Source: Ornithinibacillus halophilus
GTDB taxonomy: Bacteria; Bacillota; Bacilli; Bacillales; Amphibacillaceae
Length of the DNA: 64,000 nucleotides
Assembly: GCF_900129485.1 (NCBI RefSeq)
Contig: NZ_FQVW01000010.1
Span: 1 to 64,000 of the forward strand
Direction: 5' to 3'
In this document: positions 8,266-15,968 of the stretch, piece after piece
Layout of the letters: each line of letters opens with the position of its first letter
Position numbering within the stretch: position 1 is the stretch's first letter
The notes under the pieces: model-generated
What the model was told of the DNA's origin: nothing
Seen by the model: the letters and a program-made list of their open reading frames with translations, nothing else
The model's database searches: none
Made by a program: the position numbers and the translations under genes

Positions 8266-9456
8266 TTATTCTTCTTCTTTAGCTTTTTGAAATAGGGCTT
8301 CTGGTATCATTTCAAATCCTTCAATCATCGTATTCTCTTCCACTTCAATCATCAAACATAGCTTTCCATCAAAATGAACTTGGCGGACAAATCGTAAGTC
8401 TTGAGGGCTAACTTTAATATCTGCCACCTTAGTTTGAATTTTAATTGATTTTGATGTGTATTTTGGTACGATATTACTTGCTTTTAACTCATACTTTTCA
8501 TCATCTATTACAGTCTTAAAGGCCTCTTCTACTTTTTCCGTTTCTACATTCTTAACTCCACTATGCGTTAATACTTTTTCAACATCTTTATAATCTAATC
8601 TTGGTATCTCTTGTTCTTCTTCCTGGCTTTCCTCAATTGAACGATGAATCTCGTCATAAACATTGGAAAGTGTAGATGTATTAATCTGGTCGCCAGCAAC
8701 CTTCTTAACGATTTCCTCAAACACCACTTTATCATCCTGTGCTGTCATTGTTTCCTCAGCATTTAACACTTCTTCAATAAAATGATAATTCAATTCATAC
8801 GCTTTTCCAGATGAATATAGAACTCGGTTCACATCTGCTGCATTATCAGTAATGCATGGAAATAGAAATCCAGAAATAGGTGCTTTTAAATTAATTATCG
8901 GATCAACGACGATATTGTATTTAAATTCCTTTTGTACGTAGTCAAATAGCAATTCCTTCTTTGGATCTTGCGTTTTATTCATGCTACATAAGATAAACGA
9001 ATTAGAGTATACCGTGTCCCGATCACTTTCATCCGAGTCCCCACCACGTTTTTTCGGTTTCATATACTCTCCACGAATAAAGGTTACAACAATATCCATT
9101 TCATATTGCTTATCTTTCAGCATTTTTTCCACTAATCGCAACATATGGCTATTCCACTCATCACGGTCATTGCTTAAAAGTCCTTGATGAAGGATAAGTT
9201 GGCTGCTGTCTTCTACATCTCGTTGAAACTTAAGCTCAAATAATTTTTCATCCAGTTGACCGGTAAGTACTTTTTTAAAATTAGCCATAAATAATTCTTG
9301 TTGTTCTTCCTCAAGCATTTCAAAAGGCATACTCTGATGATGATAAATATCACTTGACTCTTTCATAATATACACATTAAAGATTTCATGGATTTTTAAT
9401 AAGTCATTATTTACTTTAAATTGTTTACGAATATTAGCAATGTCTTTTTTGTTCAA
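8266..9456 (-). CDS. DUF4317 family protein
   Basis: A 396-residue cytoplasmic protein beginning MNKKDIANIRKQFK, the conserved opening of DUF4317 proteins. These are widespread in Firmicutes, often as single genes, with no known role. The body has conserved blocks such as 'YVQKEFKYNIVVDPIINLKAPISGFLFPCITDNAADVN' (read in parts) and an acidic hinge 'EESQEEEQEIP' near residue 275, which splits it into two domains. It is monocistronic with its own terminator. The family call is firm; the function is not known. Confidence 0.85.
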   Translation of the reverse strand: MNKKDIANIRKQFKVNNDLLKIHEIFNVYIMKESSDIYHHQSMPFEMLEEEQQELFMANFKKVLTGQLDEKLFELKFQRDVEDSSQLILHQGLLSNDRDEWNSHMLRLVEKMLKDKQYEMDIVVTFIRGEYMKPKKRGGDSDESDRDTVYSNSFILCSMNKTQDPKKELLFDYVQKEFKYNIVVDPIINLKAPISGFLFPCITDNAADVNRVLYSSGKAYELNYHFIEEVLNAEETMTAQDDKVVFEEIVKKVAGDQINTSTLSNVYDEIHRSIEESQEEEQEIPRLDYKDVEKVLTHSGVKNVETEKVEEAFKTVIDDEKYELKASNIVPKYTSKSIKIQTKVADIKVSPQDLRFVRQVHFDGKLCLMIEVEENTMIEGFEMIPEALFQKAKEEE

Positions 9457-9818
9457 TCTCGTTTCACTCCTAGTTGGTGTTCACGTGCATTCTATCATTT
9501 TAACATAAGTTTCACGAATTATACCTAGGGATACAGGAATCTGATTGGACATTTTTTCCGTTATTCATTTGTAAATATGTATTTTCCAATTGTTTTGGAC
9601 AAATTTTCCATTATTCCAATAAAAAGACTCTTTTTCACTAGCATTCTATTAGAATAACGTACTCGATGTCCTTAAGATTCCATAAAGCATCAATATTTAT
9701 AAAATAACGAACCAAATGTCCGCCTCTCGCCTCTTGCCTCTCGCCCCATCCCCATCCCCCTCATCCACAAAAAAATCCCGTCATTCTGGATGCTCCAAAA
9801 CAACGGAATTGCTTGTTT
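9457..9818. other. Intergenic region with TTCCGTTATT motif and C-rich low-complexity tract
   Basis: No credible ORF. It contains a TTCCGTTATT word (9556-9565), followed by related GGACAAATTTTCC and AATAACG words, and a C-rich tract of repeated CCTCTCGCC/CCCCATCC at 9720-9766. The same TTCCGTTATT word recurs at 50986, 51037 and, inverted, at 51083, so part of this spacer belongs to an interspersed repeat family. Confidence 0.5.
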
Positions 9819-10490
9819 TTATGTTCTAGGTTCAAACGTTAGGGCCGATACCCCATTTATTTTTACTTTTTGTCCTTCTTTTAAGTCAAGCTCAATTGTA
9901 CTATCAGATGAACCACCTAGGATTTCATATAATCTCGGTGATTCTCCTTCCTCAAACAATTGTATATCACCAAACCCAAATTCAGTAGAGACCTCATAGG
10001 TACCTGCCTCGATATCAGTACCTACTTCCCAAATACCAGTAGTAAGTTCGTTAGAGATTTGAGTAGGTACTGGCATGATATGTGCAAATTCAACACCATC
10101 CACATATACTTTATGGGAGCCATTTAAATCGATGGTTATGCCACCCACACCTTGAAAGTCATCACGAACGGCTTCAAACATCAATACATCATTTTCGTCA
10201 TAGACAAGAATTCTTCCAGATTGACCTCCACTTATCATGTATCTGCCTTCTGGAGGTACTACTTCAGCACCATTTGCATCAAGATGTTCTAGAAATATCT
10301 CTTCTGAATTCGAATTGCTGCGATCAATCGATTCATAAATCGTATCACTGACTTCCCCGATAATTTCATCTTTTTCTTCGCCAATGATTTCTTTATTCTC
10401 GTCGTACCGTAATACCTTTTCCGAGGGTTGTTGACAGCCAATTAAAACGAATAAACTTGTAAAAACGATTAGAAATCCAATTCGTTTCAT
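9819..10490 (-). CDS. Lipoprotein of unknown function linked to ABC-2 exporter
   Basis: A 223-residue lipoprotein with lipobox LIGC (Cys19). The mature part has two similar beta-rich halves; the second ('GIWEVGTDIEAGTYEVSTEFGFG') resembles small beta-sandwich domains in Firmicute surface proteins. It starts 22 bp after the ABC ATPase stop and is the last gene of a four-gene minus-strand operon (13891 to 9819). That suggests it acts outside the membrane for the exporter, for example as a substrate-binding or immunity lipoprotein. No known family is recognised. Confidence 0.75.
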   Translation of the reverse strand: MKRIGFLIVFTSLFVLIGCQQPSEKVLRYDENKEIIGEEKDEIIGEVSDTIYESIDRSNSNSEEIFLEHLDANGAEVVPPEGRYMISGGQSGRILVYDENDVLMFEAVRDDFQGVGGITIDLNGSHKVYVDGVEFAHIMPVPTQISNELTTGIWEVGTDIEAGTYEVSTEFGFGDIQLFEEGESPRLYEILGGSSDSTIELDLKEGQKVKINGVSALTFEPRT

Positions 10491-10512
10491 AATTTTCCCC
10501 TCCTAGTTAAGT

Positions 10513-11409
10513 TCAACTTTCATGATAATATTTCTCATAATATTCAACTGTTCCAAGTGGCCCAATTGTAATTTCTTTCGCTTTGAATCCTGATAACAAT
10601 TCAATCCATTCTTGCTGGTCTGATGACCCCATTAATGCAATTGGGATGCAACATAGACGTTTAGCAATATACAGGTGATCTTTTGGTAACGTATAATTTT
10701 CGGTCAGATTCTCATATTGTTCAGGTGACAATTCTACTTTAATATATTCTTTGTCTTCTTCGTTCAACTTCTGTTCATGTACAATATTTCCACCTTTTAA
10801 GTACAGAACTCTATCTGCATAAAGGTCTAGATTTTCTAGTAAATGCGATGCTACAAAAATCAATTTGCCGTCTTTTTTCATTTGCATCAATTGATTCGAA
10901 ATCAACGAAACATTCGCGACATCGAGACCATTCATCACTTCGTCCATAAGCATAATAGGTGTATCTGCAGCAGCAATCATGGCAAAGCATAGACGTTGGC
11001 GCATCCCCAAGGAATATGTTTTAACCTTCTTCTTCACATAGCTTTCCATCTGCAATTGCTGATAAATCTCTTGGACGTTTTTAGAAGACCCATTCCACAT
11101 ATTTGCATATAACTTCATATGATCTACACCAGACAACTCTTCAAATAAATCACTTTGTTCAGGAAAGGTTGCTAATGATTTATGAATGGTTAGTTCATTT
11201 TTCTCTGTTTTGTATTGAAGGCTCCCATTGAAAGTAACCTTCCCGCTATTCGGTTTAATAAAATTGGCGATTACATTAAATAACGTTGTTTTACCTGTTC
11301 CGTTTGGGGCAACTAAACCAATGATTTCCCCACTTTCAGCTGACAAGGATAAATTATCTAGTACAACTTTATCTTTATATTTCACAGAGATATTCTCTAG
11401 TTTCAGCAT
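10513..11409 (-). CDS. ABC transporter ATP-binding protein
   Basis: About 298 residues from the ATG at 11409, chosen because GAGG lies 6 nt upstream; the ATG at 11421 has no site. The nucleotide-binding domain is complete: Walker A GTGKTTL near residue 35, Q-loop region (FPEQSD), signature YSLGMRQRL near 135, Walker B PIMLMDEV near 155, and the switch His in VASHLLENL. The C-terminal 80 residues are an accessory extension. It energises the two ABC-2 permeases encoded just upstream; direction is export by family resemblance. Confidence 0.92.
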   Translation of the reverse strand: MLKLENISVKYKDKVVLDNLSLSAESGEIIGLVAPNGTGKTTLFNVIANFIKPNSGKVTFNGSLQYKTEKNELTIHKSLATFPEQSDLFEELSGVDHMKLYANMWNGSSKNVQEIYQQLQMESYVKKKVKTYSLGMRQRLCFAMIAAADTPIMLMDEVMNGLDVANVSLISNQLMQMKKDGKLIFVASHLLENLDLYADRVLYLKGGNIVHEQKLNEEDKEYIKVELSPEQYENLTENYTLPKDHLYIAKRLCCIPIALMGSSDQQEWIELLSGFKAKEITIGPLGTVEYYEKYYHES

Positions 11410-11442
11410 GTCAATCCTCATTTCTATTATATTTTTTTCCTA

Positions 11443-12603
11443 CTAAAAAGCTTTCTCCAATGGTGAATGTTTTGGTGTTCGTTGGTACTGAAATTTATTA
11501 ATGGCAAAAATCACACCAACTAAAAGTACAGCTATAATTCCTAGTGACATCATTGCATATCCGTAATCAATCGCGTCATTACCTAGTTGAACAGCAAGGT
11601 CACCAGACAAAACATTTGCGATATCAATAGATTTAATTGGGTCTAGAAACGTTGCATTAATTCCTGCTGCCATCATTAAATCAGGTAACAAGAAGATTCC
11701 AATTCCAATTAGTACATTGGCAAATGCATTTTTAAACAGCATATTTAGTAAGATTGATAAAAGTAAGATGACGATTGCAACTAGGGCAAGTCCTAAAAAT
11801 ACATTTAATAGATATTCTCCTGTAGATACTGCTATAAACCCTCCATCTTTATAAATGAGGACTGGGAATTCAAACTCACCAGCATTTAGCTTTTTATCAG
11901 CATAAATCGTCCCTATATAAAAACCTACCAATAATAATGAGTAGAGAAAGACAAAATAGGTTAACACTTTACTTATTATCCGTTTCATAAACGACAAAGG
12001 GAAACCTTTCATTACCGTTCTATGTCTCTGTTCAAATACTAATAGTTCATTTCCTGCAATTAGAAAGACAACAAGGAATAAGATGCCAGTCATCGCGTTT
12101 AATGCCTTCGTTATGAAATGGTTGGTCGCAAAGGAATCAGACTCAATTGGCAATTCATTGTCTCTAATATAATGAAGTAGAGCATTCTCTTTTAAAATTT
12201 CTTCTCTTGGTACGATTAAGTGTTCCGGAATCCCTTCATTTCCTAATTCGTGAACCTTCAGCCGTAATTCGTTCGCTTTCAATCCATCTTCAATATATTG
12301 CTCACTATCACTGCCACGTCCTATATTCCATACCTGCATCCCGACTAATGATGAGATTTGTGTCACATAATCATACACCTCAGCTACTTCAGGCAAATCA
12401 TGCCGTAGCAAATCAAGATGATCAAACGCAGCATACACCATTCCAACATCTTGCCTCTTTTGGTCTGCTAGTGAAGGTGGTTGTTCCTGTTGGTTATACA
12501 TAAAAAATAACAGATAAAAGAGTAATAGAAAGGCAGTAATAAACCAAATCTTTCGGTTCTTTATTAATAATTTTGCTTCAAATAGAGTATATCTCCAAAA
12601 CAT
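11443..12603 (-). CDS. ABC-2 type permease (second of pair)
   Basis: A 386-residue membrane protein with one N-terminal helix (residues 18-38), an extracytoplasmic loop of about 120 residues, then about five helices from 165 onward. This is the usual ABC-2 exporter layout. It is similar in architecture to the neighbouring 410-residue permease, so the two probably form a heterodimer. It follows that gene by 55 bp, a gap containing a perfect 9-bp hairpin (GATAAGAAA/TTTCTTATC, 12625-12646), and precedes the ATPase gene. Substrate unknown. Confidence 0.88.
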   Translation of the reverse strand: MFWRYTLFEAKLLIKNRKIWFITAFLLLFYLLFFMYNQQEQPPSLADQKRQDVGMVYAAFDHLDLLRHDLPEVAEVYDYVTQISSLVGMQVWNIGRGSDSEQYIEDGLKANELRLKVHELGNEGIPEHLIVPREEILKENALLHYIRDNELPIESDSFATNHFITKALNAMTGILFLVVFLIAGNELLVFEQRHRTVMKGFPLSFMKRIISKVLTYFVFLYSLLLVGFYIGTIYADKKLNAGEFEFPVLIYKDGGFIAVSTGEYLLNVFLGLALVAIVILLLSILLNMLFKNAFANVLIGIGIFLLPDLMMAAGINATFLDPIKSIDIANVLSGDLAVQLGNDAIDYGYAMMSLGIIAVLLVGVIFAINKFQYQRTPKHSPLEKAF

Positions 12604-12658
12604 ATCGACTTTCCTTTCTGTGAGGATAAGAAACTACTTTCTTATCAATTAAATGGAA

Positions 12659-13891
12659 TTAAGCACCCTGATAAAAACGACGTTTATTGACAATCCTTGA
12701 CACAATAAATAGAACTATTTCTACTACTAGTATTGTTGCTAATAGTACAAGAATTCCCTTTTCATACGTAATCGACTCTAAATGAACTAAATAGTACTTT
12801 TCACCAGAAATGACCCTTCCAAAATCAAAGTAAGTTTGAGGTAGATTGCTAATCTCAATACCAAAAAGCTCTGTTAGTGTTCTAGAATAATAGATTCGTT
12901 CTGAGAATAAAATAACCGAACTAATCATTAATACGAGCCATGAATTTTTAAACAGAAGACTTAAAATTGCATTCAATCGCACAAAAAGGAACACAAGAAT
13001 TGCTATAATTCCAAATGCCAATAAAAGAAACTTAGTCATTGGCATTGTGTCATACTCATTGAATCGGTATCCAAAGTAGTCATCTGGCTGTGTACTTGGA
13101 ATCGTAATTGGAACAGACAGTTTAAGTGAGCCAAACCCATTTTGGATTGAAATAATAATCACTGTTAAAATAAGTAACCCAAGTAGGACAAAAAGTGTAT
13201 ATGAAAATGCTACAAATGACTTTGTATTAATCATTCGGTACCATCCAATTGGAGCACCTTGTAACACCGAACGATACTGTCTATCCTTTGAAATCATGTC
13301 ACTACTAAAGTAAATAGCACATAAAATCACCATAAATGCTGTTGTTCCTAAAAGAAAGTTCACGATTGTTTGTATAGCTGTTTTCTGTTCAATTAGTTCA
13401 TATGTAATCGGAACATCTTCAGACTCTAAATAATCTTGGTAGCGTAGATTTCTTAAGCTATTCTCTCGCCCCTGATCATGGGCAGGAAAAGGAGCATTGG
13501 CAATTAACATCCAATCCCTAGACACTCTCATCTCATTAAATACATTGCCTTTCATCCGTAACTCAATGAAACGCGAAAAGTTTTTGTCTTCAAAGGCAGT
13601 TACTAATCTAGATTTTAATTTTTGCTGATAGGCATTTTCAGCGTATGGGGCATACCCTGCCATATTATTAAATCCTGTTCCACCTCTATCTATCATCCCT
13701 TGTCGAACAGCTTCAAGGTTGTCAAGTTCATGTTTAGTGACTTCCGGATCAAATGAATCTGGTGTCTCTTTTGTTGGTAGAACCAAAAAACAATAACTTA
13801 AAATTAAACTTATTAATGCAATGATAAATAATATATTTTTCTTGCTCCGAAGCATCATTTTGAATTCATGTACCATCATTGATTTATTCAT
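12659..13891 (-). CDS. ABC-2 type permease (first of pair)
   Basis: A 410-residue permease. Helix at residues 20-40, a long outside loop with 'GGTGFNNMAGYAPYAENAYQ', then helices from about 180 to the C-terminus. It is the first gene of the four-gene exporter operon, with GAAGGGG upstream of the ATG. Paired, non-identical ABC-2 permeases with one ATPase and a lipoprotein are typical of exporters or self-protection pumps for peptides or lipids in Bacilli. No biosynthetic gene is adjacent, so a house-keeping lipid or peptide role is equally possible. Confidence 0.88.
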   Translation of the reverse strand: MNKSMMVHEFKMMLRSKKNILFIIALISLILSYCFLVLPTKETPDSFDPEVTKHELDNLEAVRQGMIDRGGTGFNNMAGYAPYAENAYQQKLKSRLVTAFEDKNFSRFIELRMKGNVFNEMRVSRDWMLIANAPFPAHDQGRENSLRNLRYQDYLESEDVPITYELIEQKTAIQTIVNFLLGTTAFMVILCAIYFSSDMISKDRQYRSVLQGAPIGWYRMINTKSFVAFSYTLFVLLGLLILTVIIISIQNGFGSLKLSVPITIPSTQPDDYFGYRFNEYDTMPMTKFLLLAFGIIAILVFLFVRLNAILSLLFKNSWLVLMISSVILFSERIYYSRTLTELFGIEISNLPQTYFDFGRVISGEKYYLVHLESITYEKGILVLLATILVVEIVLFIVSRIVNKRRFYQGA

Positions 13892-14127
13892 CTTTAGTTC
13901 CCCTTCTAGAAATCTTGTCCACTATCTATGTAAGATTACAAAATTATTTCAATTTTTCATGTAAGTAACATTATAAATAATCATTCGATAATTGTAAATG
14001 ATTGTCTATTTAGAAAATTATAGCGCACCCACTTATTTAGTTCCTTCGCTAGTAGCAGGCGCTCGGAGCTAGACACCTCTGAATGTAATGGAGGATTCTC
14101 TTCTTTTTTCAATAATTCCGCGGTATA

Positions 14128-15003
14128 TCAATTTCTCTTTTTATCACTTGTAATTTCACTCAATAGAGTTGAACCTAAAATACAAATGCCCCCAACAATT
14201 TGTAACATACTCATACTCTCATTCAATATAATGGCTGCCATAATGACCGCAGAGATTGGATCAATATAGCTAAACACTCCAATCGTTTGTCCTTTTAGTT
14301 TTTTCATAGCTGAAAAGTATAATAGATACGCTACCCCAGTATGGATTACCCCAAGAATGATGATTAATAGTAATGATTTCGTATCCAGGCCAGAGTAGTC
14401 CATACTTTCTGTCATCCATACATATGGAAGCAATATGATAGAAGCAATAGATAATTGCATGACTGTTGTCTCAAAGTCAGATAGACCTTTAATAAATTTA
14501 TTCATTAATATAACGCCAGCATAAAATGTAGCTGCCAATAACCCATAACCGATTCCAACTGGATGATTATAGGACTCCGTAATCACTCCTGTATCTGGTT
14601 GGACAACTAAAAACAAACCAACTACGGCAATAACAATGCTTAAGCCCTTTTTCCACGTCCAAATTTCCTTTAATAAGAATGGTGCCAAAACCATCACAAA
14701 AACAGGTGCAAAATAGTAACTAAGGGTGGCGTTTGATATAGTCGTATATTGGTATGATTCAAACAAGAAAATCCAGTTAAACCCTAAAGCTGAACCAGAC
14801 AATAGAAGGATAAAAAGGTTACGTTTGGTAGCCTTGATGTCAAATTTCTGTTTCACAAAAAAGAGCGAGGCTAGTAAGAATACACTTCCTATTGCACCTC
14901 TAAAAAGAGCGATTTCACTAGAAGAAAGATCGATGTTTTTTACAAATAATCCGATACTACCAAAAATAAGCATCACTAAAATAAAGATAGCTTTTGCTTT
15001 CAT
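14128..15003 (-). CDS. EamA/DMT family transporter
   Basis: A 291-residue protein with ten predicted membrane helices in two homologous halves (EamA repeats at about 5-135 and 150-285). Signatures include 'FRGAIGSVFLL', 'YYFAPVFVMVLAPFLLKE' and 'FSYIDPISAVIMAAIILNE'. Members of this superfamily export amino acids or other metabolites; the substrate cannot be told from sequence. Single gene; a 29-bp REP-like element lies upstream at 15116. Confidence 0.9.
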   Translation of the reverse strand: MKAKAIFILVMLIFGSIGLFVKNIDLSSSEIALFRGAIGSVFLLASLFFVKQKFDIKATKRNLFILLLSGSALGFNWIFLFESYQYTTISNATLSYYFAPVFVMVLAPFLLKEIWTWKKGLSIVIAVVGLFLVVQPDTGVITESYNHPVGIGYGLLAATFYAGVILMNKFIKGLSDFETTVMQLSIASIILLPYVWMTESMDYSGLDTKSLLLIIILGVIHTGVAYLLYFSAMKKLKGQTIGVFSYIDPISAVIMAAIILNESMSMLQIVGGICILGSTLLSEITSDKKRN

Positions 15004-15115
15004 AGTTGTTCCCCCATTTAATACCTACTATTTAAAAAATATTCATTTTTCCATTATCTCATGTTGGACTACGAAAAAACAGTAGATATTTTTCTGGGTA
15101 AAATGATCACTCATT

Positions 15116-15144
15116 GGTGACTGTCACCTCCCGAATTTTGTCGA
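15116..15144 (-). repeat. 29-bp REP-like element, copy A
   Basis: Reads GGTGACTGTCACCTCCCG then AATTTTGTCGA on the plus strand. It matches, in reverse orientation, the elements at 56929, 59051 and 60791, and each half of the palindrome at 43460. Strand is given so that copies C, D and E are '+'. Confidence 0.8.
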
Positions 15145-15284
15145 TTAACCATTAGTTTTTCATATTCGGCTTATTATATCCTTCTCATACAAATGAAGCT
15201 TTCTTATGGCTGGAAAACCCTTAAAAGTTCAACTGTTCAAATGTCGAAAAATGGCCTATAATATTAGGTAAGGAGGTGAAAATC

Positions 15285-15608
15285 GTGGAACAAAAAACAA
15301 TTCTAAATGAAATTTTAAATGTTCTAAAAGACCATATACAACAAGTCAGTGCAAGGTTCGAACGTCTAGAGAACCATATGAATGAGAAGTTTGAGCAAAT
15401 AGACAAACGGTTCGAACAGATCGACAAAAAATTCGAACAGATTAACATACGATTTGAGCGACTTGAAAAACGTTTTGATCAATTAGACAATAAAGTTAAT
15501 GGAATGCGCATGGATATTATGGATAATCAAAAAACTACCAATTTCATTCTTAGCAAAATTGCCCAACATGATGAAAAACTTCTTGAACTTTCCCAACAGC
15601 GCAAATAA
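15285..15608 (+). CDS. Heptad-repeat coiled-coil protein
   Basis: From the GTG at 15285 (AAGGAGG with 8-nt spacing) the product has 107 residues. Residues about 25-75 are repeats of a 7-residue unit of the type F-E-Q-I-D-K-R, with variants RFERLEK and RFDQLDN, giving a long parallel coiled coil. The DNA shows the same 21-bp periodicity (TTCGAACAGATCGACAAA variants). Such proteins occur next to phage and surface genes, but no partner is obvious here. The role is probably oligomerisation or tethering. A terminator follows at 15636. Confidence 0.75.
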   Translation: MEQKTILNEILNVLKDHIQQVSARFERLENHMNEKFEQIDKRFEQIDKKFEQINIRFERLEKRFDQLDNKVNGMRMDIMDNQKTTNFILSKIAQHDEKLLELSQQRK

Positions 15609-15635
15609 CTTTCCTGCTGTAATTTCACCCACAAC

Positions 15636-15675
15636 AAAAAGCCTCCAAACCAAACTTCTGGAATGGAGGCTTTTA
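15636..15675 (+). terminator. Intrinsic terminator of coiled-coil gene
   Basis: AAAAGCCTCC pairs with GGAGGCTTTT around an 18-nt loop. Confidence 0.75.
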
Positions 15676-15708
15676 AAGTCTAACTTTCAGAGATGTCCAC
15701 ACTAGCTA

Positions 15709-15935
15709 TTACTTTCGCTATGGGCAGCGAGACCACCTCTCGTTTACCTTAGACTTGCTGCCGACTTCGCTTCGGGCATCGAGACCATCTTTCGATTACC
15801 TTAGACTTGCTATTGTCTTCGCTACGGGCATCGATGACACTTCTCGTTTACCTTAGACTTGCTATTGCCTTCGCTACGGGCACCGAGACCACCTCTCGTT
15901 TACCTTAGACTTACTGACGCCTTCGCTACAGGCAT
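15709..15935. repeat. 52-bp tandem repeat array (about 4.4 copies)
   Basis: The block CGTTTACCTTAGACTTGC recurs with starts at 15741, 15793, 15845 and 15897, an exact 52-bp period. Each unit also carries CTTCGCTACGGGCA and a short hairpin (CGAGA ... TCTCG). The array fills the gap between the coiled-coil terminator and the end of the LysM gene. It contains no plausible ORF. Confidence 0.88.
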
Positions 15936-15968
15936 CGACGATATCACAAGCTCCGAGTGCCTTTCTTT

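Noticed and set aside
15709-15935. 52-bp array as a tRNA or rRNA cluster fragment
   Set aside because: No cloverleaf, no CCA ends and no conserved rRNA words; only a 5-bp hairpin per unit.
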